Below, piece by piece: positions 23,593-34,654 of a stretch of DNA of 64,000 nucleotides. The stretch comes from Rutpela maculata. Taxonomy: Eukaryota > Arthropoda > Insecta > Coleoptera > Cerambycidae. Numbering within the stretch: the first letter of the stretch is position 1; each line of letters begins with the position of its first letter. The position numbers and the translations under genes are program-made. The stretch is taken from NCBI GenBank assembly GCA_936432065.2, contig OW386287.2:191331729-191395728 (forward strand), in the 5' to 3' direction. The notes beneath the pieces were generated by a model. It was not told the DNA's origin. It ran no database searches and was given only the letters and a program-made list of their open reading frames with translations.

Positions 23593-24498
23593 ATGAGTTC
23601 TAACATTGATTACTTAAATAGAAAAGCAGAATCGCGGTTAATACCGTAAAAATCGGAAGACACTTATAAAAAAGAATACGACAAATTCATCAAATCTCCG
23701 ATTAAAGAACTTATATCTAGATACATAACAGGCTATCTTTTCACTATATACCTTGTTTGCTCCTAACATAGTCACATTATATGTCCATTAAAATGGATAG
23801 ATGAACATCACATCCCATAGGCAACAGTGGCGTTGTGTGTGTAGAAAATGTGTAGAATGGTAAATATTTTCATTAAAATGAATTATTGCAATTCCTGCAT
23901 TACCGGCTCTTTATATAACGTGATGTAGGCATACGATATTACAGTAAGATAAAACAGTAAGATAAATATGTATTGAAAGGATATTAAAATTTAATTGCTA
24001 TTTACTTTATAACTGTAAACTGAACTTCATCATGTTACGACTATGGAACGATCGATTTTCTTCTTTTCTAAACTGCTTTCTGCAAACGGCAGAGCACTTC
24101 ACTATTTATTTGCACAAAATATATTGTCACTAAGCTGTGTAAATATGAATAGAGAATATTATTTAGGTATTAAGCAAATCACAACTTAAAATAAAATTAC
24201 TTTTTCACCAGTTTTTGGTCGGAGAACACGAAAAACATTTATTGACATTAATGGCCGAACTGTCAGCTGAGATTATGATAATCGAACTGAAGCCGATCGT
24301 GTACGAGCGGCCGCGAATACGCCGATGGGCCAATCAGCAACTTATGGGAAGAAGTGCCTTAGATTGTGAGTCTTTCAGCGACAAATAAATCAATGCCATT
24401 ATGTATCTAGATATAAGTTCTTTAATCGGAGCATCAAATGGATAAAAGAGCAAAAGGTAACAGATACAGATGAACGAGTTGTACTTGCTTACTTTTGA
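23593..24498 (+). pseudogene. Tyrosine-recombinase-like N-terminal exon, interrupted
   Basis: The ATG at 23593 opens MSSNIDYLNRKAESRLIP, followed by a TAA (23647-23649) and then KSEDTYKKEYDKFIK. After removal of the 736-bp insertion at 23696-24431 the same frame continues as WIKEQKVTDTDERVVLAYF to a TGA at 24496. The pattern LxPxKSxxxYxxxYxxFxxW...VLAYF is that of the N-terminal SAM-like part of arthropod tyrosine-recombinase (Crypton-like) proteins. A second such exon is at 52059-52281. No catalytic domain is present. The family assignment rests on pattern recognition. Confidence 0.6.
23696..24431. mobile_element. 736-bp TIR element with 8-bp duplication
   Basis: The perfect inverted termini are about 33 bp long, beginning CTCCGATTAAAGAAC. 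The identical 8-bp flanks are CATCAAAT at 23688-23695 and 24432-24439. Deleting the element and one flank restores the reading frame of the interrupted exon, which independently confirms the limits. The 8-bp duplication suggests hAT or P type. The interior is AT-rich with no recognised gene. Confidence 0.88.
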
Positions 24499-25446
24499 TG
24501 TTGCCATGGTAACTTTAAAACAAGCGCGTTTTTAAAACTTGGATTTAAACACTCTGAGGCGTACTTTAAATAAGCAAAATAGGGTACCAATAAAAAAAAT
24601 ATAATATTTGAAATCCTCTACCCCAAAAACCCATAAAACGATACCCCACATCGGTAGTGAGATGGAGGTGGTGATAGGGGGTAGTAGGTGTGGATGAAGT
24701 AAAAAAATATTTTGAGGTTTTTGGTTCTTGAAAAAAGTACACACAAGTCAGAATCTGTTTTCATCCCCTTTAATAATGGGGTGAGGGTGGTAATGGAGAT
24801 GGCTAATGCCAAAAAAATTTTTGAGACCTTAGCTTCTCTTGTATATGCTTTTATGGATTTTTTCATTTACCTATTTACCTCCAGGGGAGGGGGTTTATCT
24901 AAGAATGTGTTAAAAAATTCCGAGTGGCAACAACTTTGGTTTAAATTTGCTTGTAGGCCACCGTCCTGTGCGAGGGGTAATTAATTTTAAAAAAGTAAAA
25001 TACTAGTAAAAAAAAAATTCTGCCATGAATGAAATTATATATCATGTAAATTGGCTCAATATACATCTAAGAATGTGTTAAATAAAAAATTCCAAGTGGC
25101 AACAACGTTGATTTAAATTTGCTTGTAGGCCACCGTCCAGTGCGAGGGGTAATTAATTTTAAAATTTACCCCCAACCCTTCGACGGAACAAGATGAAAAT
25201 ATAATCTAGTTCCAGATCTCGTTAAAATACATACGTGTACCAAATTTCAAGTCAATATCTTAAACGGTTCCAGAGTAAACGTGCGCACAAAAAAAAAGTT
25301 ACAGACAGACAGATTTTTTTCACTCAAACTTAAAATCTCGACGTTTCATGACATTCTAAGCCTGTTTGAACAATAAAAATTTAAAAAATTTCTTTTGTCG
25401 TTACTATACTTCCACTGGACGTGGAAGTAAAACGAATAATATATAA

Positions 25447-26113
25447 AAACCGCTGCCCAAGGAATCACTACTTCCACATCCAGATTTTCTATCCAAGTCA
25501 CTCACAACGAAAAAAATTTGTATGTGGAAATAATTGTTTATGGAACTTTAATAATATAATATTTGAAATCCTCTACCATAAAAACCCATAAAATGATACC
25601 CCACATCGGTAGTGAGGTGGGGGTGGTGATAGGGAGTGGTAGTGGGGATGGATGAAGTAAAAAAATATTTTGAGGTTTCTGGTTCTTGTGCACACACTAA
25701 ATCACAATTTTTTTCATCCCCTTTAATAATGAGGTGGTAATGGTGGTGGCTAATGCCAAAAATTTTTTTGAGACCTTAGCTTCTCTTGTATATACCAAAT
25801 ACCAATTTTATGGACTCTTACCTGCTTGATTTACCTATTTACCCCAAATTGACTCCAATTTACCCCCCAACCCTTCGATGAAAATATAATCTAGTTCTAG
25901 ATCTCGTTAAAGTACATATGTGTACCAAATTTCAAGTCAATCTCAAACGGTTCCAGAGTAAATGTGCGCACAAAAAAAAAGTTACAGACCGACAGACAGA
26001 AATTTTTTTTCGCTCAAACTTAAAATCTCAATGTTTCTTGACATTCTAGGCCTATTTGAACAATAACAATTTTAAAAAATTTTTTTGTCGTTACTTCCAC
26101 TGGATGTGGAAGT
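25447..26113 (-). mobile_element. ACTTCC-family repeat, copy 4 (complete)
   Basis: 667 bp, starting 'ccgctgcccaaggaatcact' and ending 'ttccactggatgtggaagt', uninterrupted. It lies only about 20 bp from copy 3 in the same orientation. Confidence 0.8.
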
Positions 26114-27079
26114 AAAATTAAAATAAAATATGCATCGATCTATATTCAATTCTGGAACAAAACGATAATTAGGAATAAGAAAACAGAATAATATAAATGG
26201 CAAAATACAAAACATGGGGGTGAGGGCCATGACAGCGGCAATTGGCAATTTGTCAGCAATTAAAACAAGACATCATTAAATCAGCAGCGACGGTGAGATG
26301 GGCTTTGTTAGGTCACGTATGGCCCCTGCAATTCACCCCATCAGCCACCCACGCCCCTCAATCCTCGCCAACTCATACTGATATGACATGTACTGCCTTT
26401 CCTATTTCCGTTCGTTTCATTTTTACGTAGGTATTTATTTTTTTAGGGCTTGCAGGAATGAGTTACAAGTAACATTTTAAAGACAAACCTTTATATACCT
26501 ACGTGTTTATATTGTGATTGCATTAAAACGACGATTATCCGGCGGGATAAATTAAAATTAAATTTCAAATTGGCTTCTACAAGCATTCAGCATTCTGCTT
26601 ATTACACCTTACACCACCGACAAATTTTTAGTTCAAGGGATTTTAAACCGACAAATTTCACTGCTTTTGTCATATGGAAAATCTATAGCGAATTCTTTAA
26701 ATTAAATGCTCTTATATGTAATTCCGTCGTCGCTTACTTTCGTACTGTCACTGCAGGAGTTATTGCCAAGGTAAATACTTTATATTAAACATTTTTGTCT
26801 TAGAATTGATCGTCAAAAATGCTGCAGGCAACAATGTGATATATCTTTGGGAAACTTAGGTAATGAGAATTTAGGACGATCAGATAGAATACAGTCATCT
26901 ATTGTTGAATATTTACGAGAATTTAAAATGCTGTATGAAAACAAAACATATTGTATTTGTTGTGCATTAAATGATTTTTTATTGGGAACGCCTAGATATC
27001 TGGTGTTTAATATTCGCCGACTGTGCTTTGATGAAAGTCGACACCATACAAACTCTCACATATGTAAAGTTCACCAAGG
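26114..27079. other. No feature recognised
   Basis: A mixed AT-rich stretch. The frame 26847-27137 reads into the reverse-transcriptase fragment in the wrong frame at its end and is not taken as a gene. A short direct-repeat phrase 'tacctacgt' is present but no element limits are visible. Confidence 0.45.
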
Positions 27080-27204
27080 TATCAGAAAGGCTGCGTATTG
27101 TCACCAATCCTCTTCAACATCTATCGTGAACACGTGATGTGCCGTGTGCTAGAGGACTGGCAGGGTGGTGTAGCTATAGGTGGGACCAAGAGGAATTCCA
27201 GGGG
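27080..27204 (+). pseudogene. LINE reverse-transcriptase fragment, motif B
   Basis: The + strand frame gives KGCVLSPILFNIYREHVM and then RVLEDWQGGVAIGG. KGCVLSPxLFNIY is RT motif B, and the following EHVMxRxLEDWxGG(V/I)xIGG is usual for arthropod non-LTR elements of the RTE/CR1-like kind. The conserved part is only about 40 residues; the YADD motif that should follow is missing. Confidence 0.75.
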
Positions 27205-29186
27205 GTTTCCTTAAATCTGAGTTTTCCAATTAATTTATTAACTAAAATTTGCTGTGTGTTAATTGCTCTTAGCTGTATCCTCAATTAAAGCTTTCTCTTT
27301 TTCAAATCACTGTTCATTTAGAGAGAAACTTAATGAACGATGGATCAAGAAATTTAGAACAGCCATTGAGGACAATGTTACCCCCCATGGGCAAAGTGCC
27401 CGGTACACGGTTTTATTTTAAAACATCAACATTTGTATCTATTAAGGTAAATTACTTCCTTTGTATGTTTATATAATTTCCATAAACGGAATTTCTGTTT
27501 AATATCCTGTATAGTAGTTATATTATACCATGGGGGATATGATGAGTTTTTAGGAATCGTTCTAGTAACGCTATTTAAGAAAACACAATATAATTTCTCA
27601 TAAAGTTGGGTGCAAGATTTATTAACATCACTAAAACTAGAGAAACATGCCCAGTCTACATTACAGAAATCATTATATAATTTATTAAAGTTGGCTTTTT
27701 AAAAATTAAATAGTGGTTTATTCCTGGCTACATACTTGTTGTGATTAGATTTTAAAGTAAAGCATGAATCTAGATGGGTGATGAAGGTCTTCAGAGGCTA
27801 AATAATTTTTGGACCGGCTAACCAGTATATTTGATACGGTACGTGTAATGGCAAGTTAGACATGGGAAGTAAGAATTGCAACATCGCGTGTGCCAGTTGA
27901 CTAACATGAAATAACAGAGCTGGGATACTTCAGTAGTCGAGTGCCGACAGGCGGGTTTTGCTATTGCTGGGTTGTCATATCTCTCGCGCTACGTGGATGT
28001 ACATGTCTAATCCGCAATTACACGCACGGTATATATAAGTCTATCATTCGAATTTAATATATTATTATGCTGATTGAGGCCCAAAATTAATAAGTGAACC
28101 AATACAGTTATGTCTATTGAAAATTTCACGTGTATATAACTAGGAATATTGAAGTTATCTGGACTAATTAGTTGGTCTAGAGAATATTATTTAGATATTA
28201 AGCAAATCACAACATGCACACTTTTTTTTATTTATTATGAAATAACCTACTTTCTATAAAAAGGTATATTATATATTTAGAATCCAATATCCAGGAAGTT
28301 AGAAAATAAACACTTTTGGCACAAGAAATTCGAAAATAAGAATTTGTTTTTTGAGAATTTAGTCGAGTCAATGAAGGTTTTTACTTCTTAATTCTCAGCA
28401 ACAGCTCCCGATTTTGATCATTTTTAAATGTGTCTTTTTTAATACTATTCAAAATAACCGCAGACGTCGATAGAGGAATATATTCTAAGCAAAAAATATT
28501 CTATGAAGTTTTTTCAATGAGTCAATACTTTTTGAGTTATTCGTGATTGAAAATATTAATTTTTCACGAATAACTCGAAAACCTTACGTTTTATCAAAAA
28601 AATTCTTATAAGCAAAAATAAAGCTTATTAAATAACAAATCGATTGGTTTTTATTTCTGTAGATGCAATACGAACCGAGTTATGGCTCGTTGAAGGTGAT
28701 TTTTCGTTCGCTGAAATTCTGAAATTCGCTGAATTCGAACCTTTCAACGTTAAGGAACGGAAAAACGGAAAATTTTTGGAGGAAATAAGGCATATAAGAC
28801 ATTTTTAAAAGTACTTGAAAAGACCATTAAAATGAGCTTTGGTAAAAGCCGTTAGCATAAAAACTAACGGAGTTATGAAGAAAATAAAATGGTTATCTCG
28901 TTTTTTCGGAGAAAAAATCAGCAATGAAACCAATGGCTTCACCGCAAGCATTGAAATTGAACGTAATCCATTTACAATTTACTTTATTCAAGTACTGGCG
29001 ATATGTTCTAGAAGTTTGACCGGTTTGGGATGCTTAGATTTGAAAAAAAGTTTGATTCAAACTTGAAATGATTTTTGAAATTTCTTAATTTTGATTTTTT
29101 CACAATAATTCAAAAACTAAAGAAGATATGTAAAAATGCTAAAGTACAAAAATTTAAGTTTTTTTTTACTGAACATTTTATTTTTT
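27205..29186. other. No gene recognised
   Basis: A phrase of about 37 bases ('gagaatattatttaggtatt' and its continuation) near 28180 recurs at 24150 and, inverted, near 54990, so parts belong to dispersed repeats. The rest is AT-rich without protein motifs. Confidence 0.45.
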
Positions 29187-29674
29187 ACTTCCACATCCAG
29201 TGGAAGTATAGAAACGACAAAAAATTTTTTAAAAATTTTTATTGTTCAAATAGGCTTAGAATGTCATGAAATGTCGAGATTTCAAGTTTGAGCGAAAAAA
29301 AAAATTCTGTCTGTCTGTCGGTCTGTAACTTTTTTGTGCGCACGTTTACTCTGGAACCGTTTGAAATATTGACTTGAAATTTGGTACACATATGTACTTT
29401 AATGAGATCTAGAACTAGATTATATTTTCATCTTGTTCCGTCGAAGGGTTGGGGGGTAAATTGGGGTAAATTTGGAGTAAATAGGTAAATCAAGCAGGTA
29501 AGAGTTCATAAAATTGATATTTAGTATAGACAAGAGAAGCTAAGGTCTCAAAAAAAATTTTGGCATTACCACCCCCATTACCACCCCCAGCCCATTATTA
29601 AAGGGGATGAAAAAAAATGTGATTTAGTGTGTGTACAAAAACCAGAAACCTCAAAATATTTTTTTACTTTATCC
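29187..29674 (+). mobile_element. ACTTCC-family repeat, copy 5 (3' truncated)
   Basis: It starts ACTTCCACATCCAGTGGAAG as in copy 1 and runs to 'aaatatttttttacttta', where similarity ends. The distal 170 bp and the second terminus are missing. Confidence 0.78.
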
Positions 29675-30132
29675 GATTTGTTTATTTATATGTGACCTAA
29701 ATGCAAAAACTGACATATGTCGACCTTAAATGCAACTAGATCATTATTTTTTATTAAAATATTGAATTTTTTATCTTCATAATTCGTTTACCGTTTTTGG
29801 TTTGACAAAAAATTCACAGTTATTTGAATTTGTTTATACCTATAATATTGAAAATTATAAGCAAATTGAAAAAAAACGATATAATTGAAGATAAACATTT
29901 TTTTTTTAATACCAGTGTAAAATACATGTAAAAACCTACATTTGTAAAAAAAAGTCCTACGAGTCGATGCACTTAAATAAATAGTGATTGAAATTTCGAA
30001 ATCTTTTTTTTTATTTTATAGCCCAGTACATGAAGACATTTCGATTGGAAAAAATTAAGAGAAAGGTGGTTTTTTGTGGAGACGTTCATTGAGGTGCCCT
30101 TAGTACATCCTGAGATGTTCGAGCAATTTGAG

Positions 30133-30726
30133 CATTGAGTTAGAATATAAGGAGATGCTATGCTGTACAAATTTCCTATACAAAACCGGCACCGGTAGGC
30201 GTGGCTAAACGTTGGATCAAGATGGTGGTTTTGCCAGACCCGGACTATTTAAAATTATAAGAACTTTGTACCCCGACGAGATGGCCTACTGAATAACGCA
30301 AAAAAATATTGAATTCAATAAAGGCAAGATTTTTAGCAAAAAGAATTAGAACAAACATATTCAAATAAAACACAAAATAAACAAATTAGTATATATTTAT
30401 TGACCTTTAAATAATGACATTTTATTATATTTAATTAGCTGTTTTTTTCTAATGCGGCTCTGTTTGTTGTTTACCCTACCTATGAAATGTTATTCCCGTT
30501 AATTTTTTCTTATCAACACCATCTCTAGAAGAGCAACTTCTTTTGGCATACGATACCATAGTCTTTTTAATGTTTATTGTCCAAAAATTTAAAAAACTAT
30601 CAATAAAAATCACAATAAATCGCACGGAAAACAAACTGTCACTATTTGACGGAATAGTAGTAACATGCGGCCAAGTGATGCCGTTTTTGATCACGTGATT
30701 GCTTCTCCCGTCCTTCTAACTCAATG
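30133..30726 (-). mobile_element. P-like transposon, non-autonomous, with THAP-like exon
   Basis: This 594-bp element has perfect 13-bp inverted ends CATTGAGTTAGAA / TTCTAACTCAATG and an identical 8-bp duplication AATTTGAG at 30125-30132 and 30727-30734. Its removal restores the host arm. On the - strand, near one end, is a THAP-like exon (30481-30559). An 8-bp duplication, ends starting with CA, and a THAP DNA-binding exon together fit the P superfamily. The rest of the transposase is missing, so this is an internal-deletion derivative. hAT is the alternative by duplication length alone. Confidence 0.75.
30481..30559 (-). pseudogene. THAP-like first exon of P-like element
   Basis: From an ATG at 30559 the - strand reads MVSYAKRSCSSRDG and ends LTGITFHR. 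This is the start of a THAP zinc finger (M-x-x-x-C-x(2-4)-C ... FHRFP in the family). The first zinc-ligand Cys appears lost (SYAKRSC rather than SYCxxxxC), so the finger is probably defective. The exon ends CATAG|GTAGGG, a possible splice donor that would split the Arg codon before the expected Phe-Pro. The upstream part of the open frame (to 30694) has no known motif and is probably leader. Confidence 0.6.
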
Positions 30727-31012
30727 AATTTGAGCCATGTTTTTTATTTTAAGGGGGGGGGGGGGGGGGTTAAAGGGGAAATTTTCAGTTTTTTGCCATT
30801 ATCTCGAAAAGTATCACTTTTCCGACAAAAATATTATGAGCAAAAATATTTATTATAAAATTCTACACGATAAAGGTTATTACACTTTTTTTCGTAGGAC
30901 CAATCGTTTTTGAGTAAAAGTTACGGAAAGATACAATGTCTGTATTTTTTTAACAGTAACAAACAGTAGGCCTAATCCACATCTGACACTCAAAACAACC
31001 CTTTGCATAAAT

Positions 31013-31953
31013 CATTCGTTCTCTTCTAGCAGATCTAATTCCTTGTCAACTTCATCGTCCTCTTCATAAAGAGCTTCGTCAATTGGCTGATCAGTTGTTG
31101 GTATCGTATCTTCAACTACATATCTTCCATCTTCTATATATCTATAGCTCCGTTGTTACTATCTATTTCTTCCGTCGCTGCGTTCAAACAAGATTGCCCA
31201 CGGCAATGCCCGCATACTGCATAACAGCGGAGACCTAGTTTTCTGCAGCTACAAGTAGCGTTACAGCCTTTGGTACAGTTGCAGAATATAGTATTGATCA
31301 ACTGATCGGGAGCCGGTGACAAGAGGTTTTGAATAGGTTCCAATCTATTGTTGATCCATCCAGTCCCATTCTTCAGGATTTAACTCATTATCAGGCCATT
31401 TTTGGACCTAGAGTACACTCTAAATAAATGCTGTGGTGCTGCGCTGAATGTGGGTGGTAGATTGGACAATTTCACTGGTCTGTTAAGTCTGGTTGCCTTT
31501 ACAAATGAGTAATACCTGTACTGATCAATAGAGTTTTCATTCGGAGGAGCACTGTACATTGCCAAAAGTAATTTAATTCCATGTTCCGTAATTAATTCGC
31601 GCGAAGTGTGTGGCATTTTGAAAACTTCGACACAATCCTGTAAGTCCGCGCGATTTTGAAGCAACTTCATGACTTTTTTTTTTCCCAATATGAAACAATG
31701 CAGATGCTGTGTCACATCCGCTAATAGTATGGATCAATAAAATATGCGTTTTGGTATTGCTGAACTGGACCAAACTGTTCGGTGAGTATATTTTGGTTTC
31801 GGTTTTGCCTTTTCCTGATTTTAAAAAATAAATTTCGTGTTCAGGTAACGCTCTTGCAAATAAAATTATCAACAAATCAACATCCTCACCAACCACTATT
31901 GTTTTGTTATTAACGTGACAATATTTAAATGACTGAATGAAATTTAGTTGCAA
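31013..31953 (-). pseudogene. GEDVDLL/Cys-rich protein, frameshifted
   Basis: The - strand reading gives VVGEDVDLLIILFARAL, EIYFLKSGKGKTETKIYS, then HTISGCDTASALFHIGKKK. After a frameshift near 31680 (T-run) it gives DLQDCVEVFKMPHTSRE and DQYRYYSFVKATRLNRPV, and after another near 31400, LNPEEWDWMDQQ. A break near 31347 precedes the Cys module: CNCTKGCNATCSCRKLGLRC, then CGHCRGQSCLNA. An acidic tail (ALYEEDDEVDKELDLLEE) ends at 31013. This is a multi-copy arthropod family of unknown function. The Asp-rich GEDxDLL and GCDTxSA blocks recall PIN/XPG-type nucleases, which is inference. At least three lesions rule out function here. Confidence 0.7.
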
Positions 31954-32129
31954 GAAGTATATCTTCTATAAATTCCACCCCCTTTTAACATATAATATTG
32001 CTGTTTGGGGATTATCTACGACAAATGGAATATTTATAAAGCAAACAACAGTAGAAACTAAAACTAATTTATCTGCAACCGCATTTGCTATTTGTTTTCT
32101 GCTGCTTCTATTTGTTTATTACTGTTTTT

Positions 32130-32236
32130 CTACTGCTTGATGACTTCTAACCATTTCTTAAATCGAGTAATGTCTTTCTTGGATGGGAATGGATGTCTTT
32201 GTGAAACTTTGTCCTCACAATTAGACACACAACATT
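32130..32236 (-). pseudogene. THAP-like zinc-finger exon in long-TIR element
   Basis: The - strand frame gives KCCVSNCEDKVSQRHPFPS and KKDITRFKKWLEVIKQ, then a TAG at 32130-32132. Both halves match the THAP pattern: a CxxxxC pair, a HPFP turn, and the (R)FxKWL helix with an invariant-type Trp. The second zinc pair (C..H) that should follow is lacking, either cut off or in another exon. It lies on the same strand and upstream of the GEDVDLL/Cys-rich gene, about 180 bp away. Whether the two were one protein is not shown. Confidence 0.65.
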
Positions 32237-32600
32237 TTATGTACGTACTGTTACGTACTTCAGAACTATTTAATATTATAGTGGCCAGCAAACACACTAT
32301 TGATTGATCCTACAAAAAAAAGTGTAATGATCTTTTTTATCTAGAATTTTATAAGAAATATTTTTGCTCATGACTATTTTTGTCGAAAAAGTGATTTTGA
32401 CTTTTCAAGATAATGGCAAAAAACTGAAAATCGCCCCTTAAATACCCCTCCCCCCAAAAAAAACAAGGCTCAAATTGCTCGAACTTCTCAGGATGTACTC
32501 AGGGCATCTCAATGAAGGTCTCCACAAAAAACAGCTTTCTCGTAATTTTTTCCTATTTTGGCCTCAAATTTGTCTTTATTTACTGGGGTATTAGCCGTTT

Positions 32601-34654
32601 AAATAAATATTTTGCGTTAAAATTTCGCAGGAAGTTTCAATTCAATAAAGCGCACAGTTTCATTAACTTTCGTTAAAATTGATATATTATTACATCATAT
32701 TTCTTAAATTACAAAAAAATGCAATTTGTAATGATTTTTATTTTTTTACAACATATCAAAAAGTTTTTCAGTCCAGCTTTATTCGAAATTTTAATTTGAT
32801 ATTTTTATTTTTCGATACGATTACAAAATTGATTTATTTTGACTTCACTATTAATCGGCTTAAGTTATTTTACTTCTGTGTGTTTTCACAAGATAATGTC
32901 AATCTTTCAAAAATATCCTGTGGCACTTTTGGAAATATTAATAAATATATTTAATTATAAAAGCTTTCAATGTTACATACTTGGAAATTACAACTAAAAA
33001 AGATACATTTCAATGACCGTGGAGACTCATATGTAGCTATCTGCTGTGAATATTTCCCTTGGAAAATAAGATTAAAACTTGAATATTTATATTAGTATAT
33101 AATATAATAGAATAAATATTTGATGGCAGTGTTTGTATGTTTATAAGTTGACTATTAAAAACAAATATAAAAGTGTCAAAACTGAAATATATTTCTAAAA
33201 TTAACCCAGGTGACAGCATTTATGAACAATATACGAATAAATAGTGCATTAGGGCCTTTATCATGATAAGTACGGTCTTTTTTAGATTGTCTACTGTTCG
33301 ATGCAGACAATGCGGAGTGTAGAACGCAAGAAGGGCCGCTGGTAGAGCATGTACAATGGGCACTTGAGCTGCATGTAGCTGTAGGTAGCTAAGGCGAACA
33401 GCCACTTGAGCTGGTACAGAACGCGGAGTTGATGATGGGGACTGTTAGGGCTTTATGAACACCCGGAATAACATTTTCTACCCTGCTTTACAGCCTATTG
33501 CTTCAAAATTCAAATAATATGTTGGTTGCACGAGAAAAACAAAGAATATATATAAAGTGTCTGCTATCTGAGATGTGCACACCTTAATATTTTTATTATA
33601 TTTTATAATAATAATAATATGTCTATTTTTTCTTTTAAATTTGAATGCAAAATAAAAGATTTGAAGATGGGTGGTGATTTTCACGTAAATGCTCTTCCAT
33701 ACAACCACCTTCTTGTAAGTAAAAAATAAAAAATAAAATGATATACAATATGAGAAAAAGAAATAATATTAACAAACATGAAGAATGGAATTATAAAAAA
33801 ATGTATATAGTTTTACTGTTGCGTAATTAAACGAACATCGAAACAAGGCGCTTGCGAACAGTACATTGAGTACAATGACGTATAGAACGCTGATGAATAT
33901 CGGTACCTTTTTAACTTAAAAAGTAAAAAGGTTATATTTCATCATTTTGAAAATTAAACAGGCCATATAAGATTCGAAGTGCTCTGAGAGGTTTAACCTT
34001 CTCAATTGTTTGAAATGATAAGTGAAGTGATCAAAGAAGGACCCCGCACAAAATGATAGGATTTTGGACCTCACTGAAAATGTCTGAATTTTTGATATGA
34101 GTCAGTTTATGAACTCCTGATCAAAACTCCATGGGTACAAGACCGAAAAATGGACAGTTTTTACAATACGCCGGACGGAAGGTCACCAATCGCCTTTTCT
34201 GAGACAATCAGACATGCATGAAGAATAGATGTCTGTGTGATGGATTTAGATTTTCTTTACTCCGTTGAATAGTCTGTCAAAATGCTATTCTTTTGAGGCA
34301 TCACAAAGGGTAGGTTGCTATTTGAAAAAAAAAAGTTGGGTTGGTTGGGGATGGGGGTGTGTAAAACTAAAAATTATAAATTGCACCAAGTTGCGTAATT
34401 GAAAATAAAGATCGATGCAACTTTTGGTACAATTCCAGAAATGTTTAACATATCTATTCTGAATGATCGTGGATATTTAACAAAAACGTTATAAAATAAA
34501 ACCATTTCAACCAACATTTTTCAACACCTCGGAGAATAATGATTAAAAAATAAGAATGAAGTGTTGTTTATGATGGCAGTGGGAAGTACTAAATGATCCG
34601 CGTTTTTTATCTAAAATTATGTTTACTGCCGAGGCAGCTTCCAATATCAAATTG
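32601..34654. other. No feature recognised
   Basis: Very AT-rich to 33200. A less AT-rich part at 33290-33450 repeats 'cacttgagctg' twice. No motifs are recognised in the short frames here. Confidence 0.45.

Larger units (their letters stand above)
23240..24596. mobile_element. Insertion with a hairpin and a recombinase-like exon
   Basis: This splits the ACTTCC copy between 'tatggaacttta' and 'atataatatttgaaatcc'. The left end has a long hairpin (23245-23380). The exon at 23593-24498 follows about 210 bp later. The right end near 'ggtaccaataaaa' partly mirrors 'ttttattggtac' at 23384. The exact termini and target duplication could not be fixed. Confidence 0.6.
23136..25428 (-). mobile_element. 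ACTTCC-family repeat, copy 3 (interrupted twice)
   Basis: The family sequence is found at 23136-23239, 24597-24881 and 25163-25428. The first break holds the element with the tyrosine-recombinase-like exon (23240-24596). The second break (24882-25162) holds two copies of a segment of about 100 bp ('ttgcttgtaggccaccgtcc', at about 24899 and 25067). The terminus at 25428 is 'acttccactggacgtggaag'. Confidence 0.75.
29990..32600. mobile_element. Long-TIR element with THAP-like exon and GEDVDLL/Cys-rich gene
   Basis: The arms at 29990-30132 plus 30735-30915 and at 32290-32600 are inverted copies ('gtacatcctgaga.gttcgagc', 'ttcagttttttgccattatc', 'gagcaaaaatatttattata'). The left arm is split by the 594-bp P-like element. 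Between the arms, on the - strand, lie a THAP-like exon (32130-32236) and a decayed gene (31013-31953). The arms fade outwards, so the limits are approximate. That these coding parts belong to the element is inferred from their position between its arms. Confidence 0.65.

Noticed and set aside
26847..27137. 96-codon protein gene
   Set aside because: Its end overlaps a reverse-transcriptase motif in another frame, and the rest has no recognisable motif.
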